Shown: positions 32,864 through 42,105 of the stretch, piece after piece
Numbering within the stretch: position 1 is the stretch's first letter
Layout: the number at the start of each line of letters is the position of its first letter
NCBI RefSeq assembly: GCF_002234595.1
Contig: NZ_NMUL01000053.1
Span: 1-64,000, forward strand
Reading direction: 5' to 3'
DNA: 64,000 nucleotides
Source: Amycolatopsis vastitatis
GTDB lineage: Bacteria; Actinomycetota; Actinomycetes; Mycobacteriales; Pseudonocardiaceae
Made by a program: the position numbers and the translations under genes
The notes under the pieces: model-generated
Seen by the model: only the letters and a program-made list of their open reading frames with translations
Databases searched by the model: none
What the model was told of the DNA's origin: nothing

Positions 32864-33972
32864 GCGTGGTACCGGTATTCGTCGATGCGGCGGGACAGGC
32901 CCCAGGCGATCAGGCCGAGCGTGGCGATCGAGAAGGCCGGGGCCAGGTACTCGATCCCGCGGGAGTCGGCCGCGTCGCGGGCGCGGGCGAGCACGTCTTC
33001 GGTGCCCGCGTCGATCGCGGCTTCGCCGGCGGGGGTCGCGGCGAAGCGCGGCTGGGCGGTGAAGTTCGCGACGGTGCTGCCGCAGCCGGGCGCCGGGACG
33101 CAGTGGCGGGCCAGCAGCGTGGCCAGCTCGGTCTGCCCGGCGACGTCCGCGGCGGTGATCCTGCTCTGCCGGTCGGCCAGCACCGTGTCGATCCGGGCGC
33201 GGACGTCGTCGAGCCGCAGCTGCAGTCCCAGCGCGACGGCGAGGGTGACGCCCACGCCCACGGTCAGCGCGGTCGCGCCCACCAGCTGCAGGTTGAACCG
33301 GCGCCGGAACCGGCGCCACAGGTACCACTGGGTGCCGGCGAGCAGGACCACCGACGTGGCCGGGACGAGCAGCCACCACGGCAGCAGTGCCGGGCCCATC
33401 CCGTCTTCGAGCTGGTGGTCCAGCTCGGCCCGCTCGAGCCTCTGCAACGTCGTCAGCTGGGCGAGGACGCCGTCCGGGCCGTGCAGCAGCCGCGACGCGT
33501 ACCACAGGTCGGCCACGCCCAGTACCTCGTTGCCCGGCTGCCGGAAGTGCGCGTCGGCCTGCCCGACCGCACCGGAGTAGGCCGCGACCAGCCCCGCCAC
33601 CACCTGCAGGATGCCGGTGCCCGCGGCCCCGGCCTGGTTGGCCTCGGCCACCTTGGCCAGGCTCTGGCTCGCCCCGGCGAGGTCGTTGGCGAAGTCCTGT
33701 CCCGGCCCGGCCAGCTTCGCTTCGCCCGTGCGGAAGGATTCGCTCGCGGCCAGGTCGGCTTCCCCCAGCGCGGTACGGGCGGCCGCCACCTCCAGCACCG
33801 CCTCGGTCGTGTGGTCCCGCACGGTCCGGGCGGCGTCGAGGACGCTGAGCACGGCCCCCAGCGCCGTCGCGAGGACCACCAGCGTCGTCGCGAGCAACAC
33901 CACGAGCGTGCGGACCAGCCGCACCCGCGTGCGGGTCGGACGCAGCGGCGGTGCCTCGGCGGGCGCGGTCAC
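32860..33972 (-). CDS. GlnX-like four-TM membrane protein
   Basis: 370 residues from GTG 33972. Predicted helices near residues 20-43 (LVRTLVVLLATTLVVLATALGAVLSVL), 204-222 (LPWWLLVPATSVVLLAG), 236-256 (LVGATALTVGVGVTLAVALGLQL) and 342-358 (LAPAFSIATLGLIAWGL), giving two large extracytoplasmic, mostly helical domains. This topology equals that of mycobacterial GlnX, which receives a ligand signal from the lipoprotein GlnH and controls the kinase PknG. The neighbouring genes here encode a solute-binding lipoprotein and a PknG-like kinase. Sequence identity to GlnX cannot be judged without a search. GTGA and ATGA overlaps join it to both neighbours. Confidence 0.75.
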   Translation of the reverse strand: MTAPAEAPPLRPTRTRVRLVRTLVVLLATTLVVLATALGAVLSVLDAARTVRDHTTEAVLEVAAARTALGEADLAASESFRTGEAKLAGPGQDFANDLAGASQSLAKVAEANQAGAAGTGILQVVAGLVAAYSGAVGQADAHFRQPGNEVLGVADLWYASRLLHGPDGVLAQLTTLQRLERAELDHQLEDGMGPALLPWWLLVPATSVVLLAGTQWYLWRRFRRRFNLQLVGATALTVGVGVTLAVALGLQLRLDDVRARIDTVLADRQSRITAADVAGQTELATLLARHCVPAPGCGSTVANFTAQPRFAATPAGEAAIDAGTEDVLARARDAADSRGIEYLAPAFSIATLGLIAWGLSRRIDEYRYHA

Positions 33973-35369
33973 GTCGCCGCCTCGCCGAGCGGGGCCCGGC
34001 AGAACTGGCAGAGCCGCGCTCCCGCCGGGGACAGCTGCCGGCACTCCGGGCAGGCGACCGGCGGTCCCTCCGGCGCCGGCTTCGGTGCCGGACCGATCCG
34101 GGACACGGTGGAGATCAGCAGGTGGAGGACGGCGCTGCGGCCGGCGTCGGGGCGCAGCCGGACCTTCCCGGTGCCGTCGTCGAGGATCTCGACGACGTTG
34201 CGCAGGCGGTCGAGGATCTCTTCGTTGCCCTGCTCGGCGGCGAGCCGGGCAGCGGCACTCCACGCTCGTTCGGCGTCCGAAGCCCGGCCCGCGGCCAGTG
34301 CGTCCCCGCCCGCGGCGACCGCCTCCGCGAGTTCGGCTTGCGCGGTGAAGTACGTCATCATGTCCGCCACGCCGGTGAGCTGCGCCGGGTCGTGCGTCCA
34401 CCGGCCGAGCACCGCGGCCGGTCCGTTCGTGCGCGCGCCGGCCACCTCCTCGAACCCGACCCAGGCGAGCTGACGGTCCTCTTCGTAACTCGGTTTCAGC
34501 GTTTCGTCGAGGTCGACGCGGAGGTGGTAGTGCCGGGATTCCTTGCCGGAGAAGGAACCCAGCGACAGCACCACTTCGCCGTCACCCGCACGGAGGCAGC
34601 GGTCCGTCAGGTCGTACTCGTTGGGGTGCACCTGCTTGACGAACCGCAGCGAGCTGTAGCCCATCGTGCCGATCCGCAGCCGGACCTCGGGCAGCACCTT
34701 CGTGAGCGCCGCGCCGACCAGTCTCCGGAAGGACTCGGTCAGCTCCCGCGGCTCGACGACGGAGTCGACGCTGCCCCGCAGGGCCTTGGCGATCTCGGTG
34801 AGTTCGCCGGGCAGCCATTCGTCACCGACCCCGCGGGCGTCGCAGACGAACCGCCCTTCGCACGAGTCGAGCGCGCTGACCAGGGATTCGTGCGACTCCG
34901 ACTGGTTCCGGCCGTCGGTGAGCAGGATCGCGTGGCGAACCGTGCCGGCGTGCTGGTCGAACAGCCCCTTCGCGTGGTCGAGCCACCGGCCCATCGCGGT
35001 GCCGCCGAAGGCGGTCAGGCGCGCGATCTCCTTCCGCGCCGCGCGCCGGGTCTCCGCCGACGCCGCGACGAGCCGGTCGCCGGGCGGGTACACCGTCGAC
35101 GCGGTTTCGGTGCCCCGCACGACGGCGAACAGGACACCGTCGGGCAGGACGTCGATCGCCGCCGCGGCCGCCCGTTTCGCCTCCTCGATCTTCGTGCGGG
35201 GGTGGCGCATCGAGCTGGAGCAGTCGATCAGCAGCACTTCCGCGGCGCCGTCGCCCGGCTCCCCGGGGCCACCGCGGGCGGTCACCGTCACGATCGCGTG
35301 CATCGCGGTTTCCCCCTCGGCCAGGAACTTCTGCTGGTGCACCTCGATGCTCAGCTCGGTCCCGCTCAT
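33969..35369 (-). CDS. vWA-domain protein with C-terminal zinc ribbon
   Basis: 466 residues from ATG 35369. Residues about 5-40 form a beta-sheet lead, then the vWA domain has an intact MIDAS: D49-C-S51-S-S53 in LLIDCSSSM, the threonine in AFGGTAMGRWLDHA and the aspartate in AILLTDGRNQS. After the vWA domain comes a beta-rich region (LRIGTMGYSSLRFVKQVHP), a helical TPR-like stretch (AVAAGGDALAAGRASDAERAWSAAARLAAEQG) and a zinc ribbon (ACPECRQLSP...LCQFCRAPLG). It is cytoplasmic, with no signal peptide. The MIDAS implies metal-dependent protein binding. It starts 25 bases after the kinase stop. The shared zinc-ribbon type with the kinase suggests physical association. Confidence 0.88.
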   Translation of the reverse strand: MSGTELSIEVHQQKFLAEGETAMHAIVTVTARGGPGEPGDGAAEVLLIDCSSSMRHPRTKIEEAKRAAAAAIDVLPDGVLFAVVRGTETASTVYPPGDRLVAASAETRRAARKEIARLTAFGGTAMGRWLDHAKGLFDQHAGTVRHAILLTDGRNQSESHESLVSALDSCEGRFVCDARGVGDEWLPGELTEIAKALRGSVDSVVEPRELTESFRRLVGAALTKVLPEVRLRIGTMGYSSLRFVKQVHPNEYDLTDRCLRAGDGEVVLSLGSFSGKESRHYHLRVDLDETLKPSYEEDRQLAWVGFEEVAGARTNGPAAVLGRWTHDPAQLTGVADMMTYFTAQAELAEAVAAGGDALAAGRASDAERAWSAAARLAAEQGNEEILDRLRNVVEILDDGTGKVRLRPDAGRSAVLHLLISTVSRIGPAPKPAPEGPPVACPECRQLSPAGARLCQFCRAPLGEAAT

Positions 35370-35394
35370 CGCCGCCGGCTCCCCTCGTTCCCGC

Positions 35395-37575
35395 TCAGAT
35401 CCAGCTCGCCGGCCTGGTCGCGTTGGCCAGGTCGGTGAGGACTTCGTGCGCGTGCCTGCTGCCGGGCGCCAGCCACGCCAGCCCGCGCAGCGCCTCCGAC
35501 AGCCCGGCACGGAGGCCCTTCCGCGTCGGTTCCACCCCGCAGAGCGGCTTTTCGAGCTCGCCGTGGACGTCGATCGCCGTCTGCAGCAGGAGCGCCCGCA
35601 GCCGGAGGCCGGCCGCCTCGCCGAGTTCCATGCCGGACCGGCGTTCGTCGGCTTTCCGGAGTTCGTCTTCGGAAGGCGTGGCGCCGTTCGGCAGGCGCCC
35701 GGCCAGCACCCGGACCCCGGCGATCCGGGCCGCCTCGTCGTGCCGTGAAAACTCCGGGACCTCGTCGAGCAGGCTGACCGCGCGGTCGCGGTCGCCGCGC
35801 GCGAGCGCGACCCTGGCCAGCCCGAACGCGGCGTTCACCTGGCCCCGGTGCACCCACAAGGCGTCGTAGAACGGTTCCGGGTCCTCGCCGGTGTGCTCCG
35901 CGCACAGGCCCAGCGCGAGTTTCGGTGTCTCCTCGCCGGGAATGTCGCGGTACACCGCTTCGAAGTTTTCGGCCGCGGTCCCGACGTCGCCGCCGGCCAA
36001 AGCGATCAGGCCGCGGTGCCAGTGGAAGCGCCAGTCGTGCCCGGCGCGGTCGGCGAGCCGTCGCTCGGCAGCTGTCAGGCGCTCGCCTGCCTGGTCTACT
36101 TCGGACAGTTCGAGCAGCGCGCGCAGCCTGCGGAATTCGACCTCGACCGAGGAATCGGCCCGCTCCAGCTTCTTCAGCAGCCGGCCGGCGTCCGGCGCGC
36201 GGACGGTGTGCAGGAACGCGGTCTGCGGGTCGTGCGGGTCTTCCCGGGGTACCGGCAGCCCGAGCGCGATGTCCCGCGGCGACGGCCGCGCGCCCAGGGA
36301 AAGCCCGACGCCGGCGGTCCAGTGCTCCAGGGGCGGTGGCCCGCCGAGGCCGGCGTCCAGCAGCACCGCGGGTTCGCTGAACAACGTCGAGACGACCGGC
36401 CGGGGTTCGCGGTCGCGCAACGACCGGATCTCGTTGAGCACGCCGTCCAGCTGGACGAGCATCTCCCGTGCGGTGGCGAAGCGCTGCTCGTACGGCGCCG
36501 TCGCCCGGTCCAGGACGTGCCGGAGGCTGCGGATGCCGAAGGCGATCGGGCCGCTTCGCGCGCCCGGCAGTGCCCCGTCGCTGGCGCCGAACAGCTCCCG
36601 CAGCGTCTTGCCGACGGTGTGGACGTCGGACCGGACGGTCAGCCCGTGCCGGCGCAGTTCCTGGTCCGGGGCCTGGTAGAGCCGGGTGCCGACCCACGGG
36701 CTCTCGTGGTCGTCGATCCGCCGGATCCCGCCGAAGTCGATCAGCTTGATCCGCTGCTCGCCGCGGATGACGTTGTCCGGCTTCATGTCGCAGTACAGCA
36801 GCCCCTGGTCGTGCAGGTAGGCCAGCGCGGTGAGGATTTCCCGGCCGTAGTCCACGACGTGCTCGGTCAGCAGCCGGCTCTCCTCGGGAGCCAGCAGCGC
36901 CCGGCCCCGGTTCTTCACTTCGCGCAGCGAAAGCCCGGCGACGTACTCCATCACGATGTAGCGGCAGTCGTCGTGGGTCACCACGTCGAAGATCCGCACG
37001 ATGTTCGGGTGCTCGAGGGCGACGAGCACCTCGCTCTCGTTCTCCGCGATCCGCACCGCGGCGGTGTTGTTGACGTCGATCAGGCCCTTGAGCGCGACCG
37101 GCCGGTGGAGCCGGTCGTCGGTCGCGCGGTAGACGAAGCCGAGGCCGCCGTGCCCGATGCAGCCTTCGACTTCGTAGCGGCCCGCCACCCGGTCGCCGGG
37201 CCGCAGCCGCGGGACGAAGGAGAACCGGCTGCCGCAGTAGGGGCAGAAGCCCTCCTCGGTCCCCGGCTGCCCGGGCAGCGACCGGCCGACCGGCATGCCG
37301 CAGCCGAGCTTCCCGCAGAACCGTTCCGTTTCGGGCACTTCCGGCCGGTCGGTCACCTCGCCGGCCGGGCGGGGCACGGGGATCACCGGCGGCCATGCCT
37401 CGCCATCGGTGCCCTGCCGGTCGTCCGTGACCACGGTGTCCGCCGGCCGGTCCACGGGTGTCGTCGGCTCGGCGCCGTCCGGCTCCCCGGGCTCCGGCGG
37501 CTTGAACCCGCACTGGACGCAGTACCCGGTCCGGCCGATGGTGCCGGTGCAGGCTTCCCTCGGGCACGCCGTCAC
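35395..37575 (-). CDS. PknG-like serine/threonine protein kinase with two zinc ribbons and TPRs
   Basis: 726 residues from GTG 37575. Domains in order: an N-terminal zinc ribbon (C4, C9, C19, C22), a Pro/Asp-rich linker (25-80), a second rubredoxin-like ribbon (C87, C92, C111, C114), the kinase domain about 125-400 and a TPR-like helical region from about 480. Kinase residues: GHGGLGFVYRA loop, K163 in VALKGL, catalytic D263 in YCDMKPDN (the HRD motif is replaced by YCD, as in PknG-type kinases), D280-F-G in LIDFGGI. The GxGxxG loop has GHGGLG. Mycobacterial PknG has the same rubredoxin-kinase-TPR order and controls 2-oxoglutarate metabolism. Here the kinase is encoded between a trypsin-like protease and a vWA protein, which is not the mycobacterial arrangement. 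Confidence 0.92.
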   Translation of the reverse strand: MTACPREACTGTIGRTGYCVQCGFKPPEPGEPDGAEPTTPVDRPADTVVTDDRQGTDGEAWPPVIPVPRPAGEVTDRPEVPETERFCGKLGCGMPVGRSLPGQPGTEEGFCPYCGSRFSFVPRLRPGDRVAGRYEVEGCIGHGGLGFVYRATDDRLHRPVALKGLIDVNNTAAVRIAENESEVLVALEHPNIVRIFDVVTHDDCRYIVMEYVAGLSLREVKNRGRALLAPEESRLLTEHVVDYGREILTALAYLHDQGLLYCDMKPDNVIRGEQRIKLIDFGGIRRIDDHESPWVGTRLYQAPDQELRRHGLTVRSDVHTVGKTLRELFGASDGALPGARSGPIAFGIRSLRHVLDRATAPYEQRFATAREMLVQLDGVLNEIRSLRDREPRPVVSTLFSEPAVLLDAGLGGPPPLEHWTAGVGLSLGARPSPRDIALGLPVPREDPHDPQTAFLHTVRAPDAGRLLKKLERADSSVEVEFRRLRALLELSEVDQAGERLTAAERRLADRAGHDWRFHWHRGLIALAGGDVGTAAENFEAVYRDIPGEETPKLALGLCAEHTGEDPEPFYDALWVHRGQVNAAFGLARVALARGDRDRAVSLLDEVPEFSRHDEAARIAGVRVLAGRLPNGATPSEDELRKADERRSGMELGEAAGLRLRALLLQTAIDVHGELEKPLCGVEPTRKGLRAGLSEALRGLAWLAPGSRHAHEVLTDLANATRPASWI

Positions 37576-39191
37576 GGGCGGTCCTCCAGCCGGTCGCGCA
37601 CCGCGGCCACGTAGGCCTGCACCGCCTGATCGGCCGCGGCCAGGCTGAACGGCGGTTTGAACAGCGCTTCTTCGGCCGGGCGGTACAACTGCTCGAGCCG
37701 CGGGTCCTCGATCAGACCGCGGGCGGCCGACATTTCGGCGTAGCACGCCAGCAGGGCCCGCAGTTCCGTGAGCCGGGCGTCCCGGCCGTCGAGGTCGGCC
37801 CGCCATCCGCGCCCGGCCTCGACCGCTCGGCTCACCCGCCGCTCGAAGTCGGCGAGGTTGCGCTCGACCCAGTCGAGGTCGCCGTCGGCCTGGGCGCCGC
37901 GGAACTGGTTGAACCCGCTGCGCAGCCGCGTCGCGCGCCGGCTCGCCCCCGCTACGCCGGTGTAGCGCTTCGCCAGGATGAACTGGACTTCCTCGAACGC
38001 GGCGAGCTGGTCGATGTCCTTGCTCAGCGCGTCGAGACGCTCGCCCAGCCCGGCCTCGACGAGGGAGCGCACGGCCTTCCACGACGGCGACGACTCCCGG
38101 CGGAACGCCAGCAGCAGCCGGACGCCGCGCCGGGCCGCCCGTCCGGCCAGCGCGGTGACCACCTCGTCCACCAGCGGGAGCGGTTCGGCGGCGCTGTCGA
38201 CGCCGTCGATGACCACCGTGCAGTCGCGCGCGGAGCCCAGGTCGTCGAGCTTCAGCCGCTCCTTGATGCGGTCGCCGACTTCGCCGGCGGACCTGCCCCG
38301 CGCGTCCACGGCGAGGTCGACCGCGCCCGGCGGGGGTGGATCGCCGGCGCCCCGGGGGAACTGCGGAGCACTGACCGAGCGTTCCCGGTCGGCGTGCACG
38401 ACGGTCACCCGGAGGGCCTTCGTGATCGCCGACTCGTCGTCGCCGGTGACGACCGCCCAGACGCTGCCGGAGCCGGTCCGGTTCAGCCAGGTCACCACCT
38501 TTTGCGTGAACGCCACGTCGGCGGCGTCGTCGGAGGCGTCGCCCGGCTGGATGAAGCTGTCGTCGACGGCGGGTTCGCCGGTGGACCACTCCCGCAGCCG
38601 GGGCAGGTGGCCGAGCATCGTTTCGACCGGGATCATCCACGCGACCCGGCCGTCCTCGCCGGTGTAGCGGCTGACGATCATGCCGACGACGGCGCCGGTC
38701 TCCCGGTCGAGCAGGGCCGTGCCGCTGAATCCCGGCCCGACCCGGACACCGGAGGTGTTGTCCAGCTGCACCCACTCGCCGCCCGGGCCGCCCTCGCCCG
38801 CGAGCTCGCCCAGCGTCCACGCGCCGTCGTCCGCGCCGTCCGGGAAGCCGTAGGCACGCACCGGCTGGTCGTCGCGCAGGGACATCCGGTGCAGCCGCGC
38901 GCCGCCCACGCCGGTCGCCGGCTCTTCCAGGCGCAGGAGGGCGATGTCCCCGCCGCCGTCGTCGGTCGGCGGCACCCAGCCGTCCGCCACGACGCCGGCC
39001 CACCCGGAGGGAGTGCCGGCGACGCCGACGAAGTCGACCGCGACCCGCGCGTCCCGCCCGCCGCAGCTCTCGACCACGTGCGCGCAGGTGAGCAGGTGCC
39101 GGTCGTCGAGCATCAGGCCGGCGCCGTGAATACGGCCCCGGTCGTCACCCAGCCGGACTCGCCACCGGCGTCGCTCCGCCGCCCACTCCAT
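37572..39191 (-). CDS. Trypsin-like serine protease with C-terminal helical/NTPase-like region
   Basis: 539 residues. The first 190 are a trypsin fold with a full triad: H38 in LTCAHVV, D82 in GGDIALLRL, S156 in GPGFSGTAL. There is no signal peptide, so it acts in the cytoplasm unlike most trypsins. A middle part (about 220-370) has alternating beta/alpha segments (VWAVVTGDDESAITKALRVTVVHAD; CTVVIDGVDSAAEPLPLVDEVVTALAG; GVRLLLAFRRE) that look like a degenerate STAND or P-loop NTPase without Walker A lysine. The last 160 residues are helical (FNQFRGAQADGDLDWVERNLADFERRV). First gene of the six-gene operon; it overlaps the kinase gene as GTGA. Likely function: regulated cytoplasmic proteolysis tied to the kinase. 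Confidence 0.88.
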   Translation of the reverse strand: MEWAAERRRWRVRLGDDRGRIHGAGLMLDDRHLLTCAHVVESCGGRDARVAVDFVGVAGTPSGWAGVVADGWVPPTDDGGGDIALLRLEEPATGVGGARLHRMSLRDDQPVRAYGFPDGADDGAWTLGELAGEGGPGGEWVQLDNTSGVRVGPGFSGTALLDRETGAVVGMIVSRYTGEDGRVAWMIPVETMLGHLPRLREWSTGEPAVDDSFIQPGDASDDAADVAFTQKVVTWLNRTGSGSVWAVVTGDDESAITKALRVTVVHADRERSVSAPQFPRGAGDPPPPGAVDLAVDARGRSAGEVGDRIKERLKLDDLGSARDCTVVIDGVDSAAEPLPLVDEVVTALAGRAARRGVRLLLAFRRESSPSWKAVRSLVEAGLGERLDALSKDIDQLAAFEEVQFILAKRYTGVAGASRRATRLRSGFNQFRGAQADGDLDWVERNLADFERRVSRAVEAGRGWRADLDGRDARLTELRALLACYAEMSAARGLIEDPRLEQLYRPAEEALFKPPFSLAAADQAVQAYVAAVRDRLEDRP

Positions 39192-39325
39192 CGGCCGGAC
39201 CCTACGCCGCCGCAGGTATCCGCTGACGCGTTTTCGCCTAACCAGCCCCGGGGCGGAGCAATGGACTCACCCGGATGGAGTGCCCATTCCCCGGAAATCG
39301 CGAGTGGCGATTTCTTTTCGTCGAT

Positions 39326-40678
39326 TCACCGGCGCCCGGGCTGCCCGAGTCCGCCGGTGAGCGGGGCCGGGGCGAAGCGCAGGTAACGGCCCGGGGTGCC
39401 GAGCGCGGCCGCCGCCGCGTTCAGCTTCTCCGGCGTGGTTTCGGTCCACCGGCCGGTTTCGACGCGGGACTCGAGGGCGTGGAGCGCGGCGATCGTTTCC
39501 GACGGCTGGAAGGCACAGTGGCCCGGCGCGTCGACGAAAGCTTGGCGCAGCAAGCGTTCCTGGCCCGCAGCCCGTACGCGGCGGGCGTACCAGCTCTCCT
39601 GTTCGACCGGGACCAGCTGGTCCGACGTGGTGTGAATGGTCAGTTCCGGCACGCGGAGGCGTCCGGTCACCATCGACGTGCGGGCGAGGGTGCCGACGGC
39701 CCGCGGGTCGGGTGTGACGTCCGCGTGGCGGGTCAGGTTCGCCAGGTCGGCGTCGAGGTCCAGCCCCGCCTCGCGGTACAGGGCGCGGACCTGCCGGGAC
39801 AGGGCACTTCCGGCCAGCAGCGACCGGTAGTCGACGCCCGCGTTGAACGCGCTGTTCCCGCCGGCGGCGAGTTCGATCTGGTAGCGACCGGAAACGACGA
39901 AGCCGAGCACGAACTGCGTCAGGGCTTGCTGTTGTTGCTGTTCCTGGCCCGCGTAGTCGGTCGGCGCCGCGGGACCGGTCAGCCACGTCGGCATGTTCAT
40001 CAGCGCGGCACCGAGGGCGATCCGGGCCCGGCCCGCCGCGGTGCCCTGCGCGTCGGAGACGAGCTTGGTCAGCGACGCGGCCGCCGCGCCCGCTTCGTCC
40101 GCGCTCGCGTAGCGGACCAGCTTGACCGGCTGTGCCGGGCCGAGCAGCCGGGAAAGCGCATACTCCCCGTCGAGCTGGTAGTTGTTGAGGTTGAGCGCGC
40201 CGGCGACCAGGCCGCAGGTGGTCAGGGCCCCGTCGAGCCGGTGGCCGCCGGACTCGGCTTCGAGGGCGCTGACCAGCCCGCCCATCGACGTGCCCCACGC
40301 GATGGTGCGCCGGGGCTTGCCGATCCGCTGGGTGAGCGCGTCCAGCGAAGCGAACTGGTCACCGACTGCGGAGCTGAGCGCCCAGAACGACGGCCCGCTG
40401 TAGGAGGAGCCGACCAGCGCGTAGCCGTCGGCGAGCAGGGCCTGCCCGGTCGGCTCGTCGGGCGCGTCGCGCGCCACGAGCGGGCCGAAGCCGTGGCTGT
40501 AGAGGATGACGGTGCCGTTCCACGCGTCCGGGACGTCGGCCACCCAGCTCGCGCCGTCCGGCAGGAGCCCGGTGTAGTGCGCGGGGGTCGCGGCGTGCGC
40601 GGAGACCCCTGTCGTGAGCCCGATCGCGGTCAGTGTCGCGGCGACGAGCGTGCCGATCCGGCGTGGCCACGTGCTCAT
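39326..40678 (-). CDS. Secreted alpha/beta hydrolase (S28/tripeptidyl- or lipase-like)
   Basis: 450 residues from ATG 40678. Signal peptide about 1-30 (LVAATLTAIGLTTGVSAHA). Alpha/beta hydrolase landmarks: TVILYSHGFGPLVA (oxyanion HGF), DGYALVGSSYSG, the nucleophile elbow GTSMGGLVSALEAES, an acidic residue in IHTTSDQLVPVEQESWYA, and the histidine in DAPGHCAFQPSE. A helical lid lies between about 190 and 320. The exact reaction (esterase, lipase or aminopeptidase) is not clear. Its start overlaps the stop of the MHS transporter as ATGA, so hydrolysis outside the cell and uptake of the product is a natural pairing. Confidence 0.8.
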   Translation of the reverse strand: MSTWPRRIGTLVAATLTAIGLTTGVSAHAATPAHYTGLLPDGASWVADVPDAWNGTVILYSHGFGPLVARDAPDEPTGQALLADGYALVGSSYSGPSFWALSSAVGDQFASLDALTQRIGKPRRTIAWGTSMGGLVSALEAESGGHRLDGALTTCGLVAGALNLNNYQLDGEYALSRLLGPAQPVKLVRYASADEAGAAAASLTKLVSDAQGTAAGRARIALGAALMNMPTWLTGPAAPTDYAGQEQQQQQALTQFVLGFVVSGRYQIELAAGGNSAFNAGVDYRSLLAGSALSRQVRALYREAGLDLDADLANLTRHADVTPDPRAVGTLARTSMVTGRLRVPELTIHTTSDQLVPVEQESWYARRVRAAGQERLLRQAFVDAPGHCAFQPSETIAALHALESRVETGRWTETTPEKLNAAAAALGTPGRYLRFAPAPLTGGLGQPGRR

Positions 40679-41985
40679 GCGCGGTGTCCTTCCCGTTGGT
40701 CCGCCAGGGTGAGTGCCGGTTCGTCCGGCGTGATCGAGCGGTGGCTGGTCTCCCGCAGTGCCAGCAGGCAGACGGCGGACAGGAGGCAGAACGCGGCGAT
40801 CGTCCACGAGACCGGCGCGGTCGACGTGCTGCCGCGCTGGAGCTGGGCGAAGATCAGCGGGGCGAACCCGGCGCCGAGCCCGGCGAGCTGGTACCCCAGC
40901 GACGCGCCGGTGTACCGGTTTTCGGTGGCGAAGAGCTCGGTGTAGAGGGCGGCCAGCGGCCCGTACATCATCGGGTGGATCACGCCCTGGCCGATCACCA
41001 GCGCCAGGACGAGCAGCAGCCCGCTGCCGCTGCGCACCATCGGGAACAGCAGGAACCCGAACCCCGCCATCAGGACCACGCCGGCCAGCACGACCGGGCG
41101 GCGCCCGACGCGGTCGGACAGCGCGGACCACAGCAGGATGCCGGCCACCGCGCAGGCCGAGGACAGGGTGAGCGCGTTGAGCACCTCCTGCCGGGGATGT
41201 CCTTGCCGGACACCGTAAGCGAGGACGAACGTGGTCAGCGTCGCCTGGACGACGAACGCGGAAAGCCCGACGCCCACGCCCAGCACGAGTGCCCGCGGGT
41301 GCTCCCGCAGCACGGAGACCAGCGGGATGCGGCGCCGCTTTTCCTTCTGCGTGGCCAGGAACGCCGGCGTTTCCTCGACGCGCGAGCGGACGAACAAGCC
41401 GATCGCGAGCAGGACGATGCTGAACAGGAACGGGATCCGCCAGCCCCACGCGAGGAAGTCCGCCTCGGAGGTGAAGGCGGCGGTGCCGGACATCGCGAGC
41501 GTCGAGACGACCATGCCGCTCGGCGCGCCGGCGTTCGTGAAGCCGGCCCACAGGCCCCGGCGTGATTTCGCGTGTTCGGCCGACATCAGGACGGCACCGC
41601 CCCATTCGCCGCCGACCGCGACGCCTTGGACGACGCGGAGCAGCACCAGGCCGAGCGGGGCGAGGGCGCCGATCTGGGCGTAGCCGGGGAGCAGGCCGAT
41701 GAGGAAGCTCGCGACGCCCATCAGGCTCATGGTGAGCACGAGCATCCGCTTGCGGCCCAGGCGATCGCCGAAATGGCCGAACAGCAGGCCGCCGAGCGGC
41801 CGGGCGAGGTAGCCGGTGGTGAACGTGCCGAAGCTGGCGACCGTGGCGAGCGCCGGATCGAGGTCGGCGAAGAAGACCTTGCCGAAGACGACCGCGCTGG
41901 CCGTGGCGTAGAGGAGGAAGTCGTAGTACTCGATGAGGCTGCCGAGGAAGCTCGACGTGACCGCTCTGCGGAGCTGAGTGCTCAT
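40675..41985 (-). CDS. MFS transporter, metabolite:H+ symporter (MHS) family
   Basis: 436 residues with 12 predicted helices. MHS signatures: SSFLGSLIEYYDFLLYATASAVVF at the first helix, FGHFGDRLGRKRMLVLTM between helices 2 and 3, VQGVAVGGEWGGAVLMSAEHA, and the second-half SDRVGRRPVVLAG. Family members import organic acids, betaines or aromatic acids with protons. The divergent regulator belongs to the PaaX family, which often responds to aromatic acyl-CoA compounds, so an aromatic or carboxylate substrate released by the secreted hydrolase is plausible. Confidence 0.88.
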   Translation of the reverse strand: MSTQLRRAVTSSFLGSLIEYYDFLLYATASAVVFGKVFFADLDPALATVASFGTFTTGYLARPLGGLLFGHFGDRLGRKRMLVLTMSLMGVASFLIGLLPGYAQIGALAPLGLVLLRVVQGVAVGGEWGGAVLMSAEHAKSRRGLWAGFTNAGAPSGMVVSTLAMSGTAAFTSEADFLAWGWRIPFLFSIVLLAIGLFVRSRVEETPAFLATQKEKRRRIPLVSVLREHPRALVLGVGVGLSAFVVQATLTTFVLAYGVRQGHPRQEVLNALTLSSACAVAGILLWSALSDRVGRRPVVLAGVVLMAGFGFLLFPMVRSGSGLLLVLALVIGQGVIHPMMYGPLAALYTELFATENRYTGASLGYQLAGLGAGFAPLIFAQLQRGSTSTAPVSWTIAAFCLLSAVCLLALRETSHRSITPDEPALTLADQREGHRA

Positions 41986-42033
41986 GGGGACCCTCGTCTT
42001 TGGGGGTGGGCCGTCGTGGCCGGGATCACGTTA

Positions 42034-42047
42034 GTCACCGGAGTGAC
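42034..42047. promoter_or_regulatory. Candidate operator between MHS transporter and PaaX-type regulator
   Basis: Inverted repeat GTCAC-CGGA-GTGAC in the 120-base gap between the divergent genes, 59 bases before the regulator start. Palindrome and position fit an autoregulatory site, but no family consensus is matched. Confidence 0.4.
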
Positions 42048-42105
42048 GGCCGTCAAGAATCTGCACAATATCAACTGACGTCCGGCCGGGAGCTACGCTC
42101 GTGGG

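Noticed and set aside
35366..37567. Second long minus-strand frame over the kinase gene
   Set aside because: Its product is Arg/Gly/Ala-rich without domain features, whereas the frame used for the kinase shows all catalytic motifs.
37572..39191. Secreted trypsin-like protease
   Set aside because: The catalytic domain starts within 10 residues of the N-terminus and there is no hydrophobic signal, so the protein is treated as cytoplasmic.
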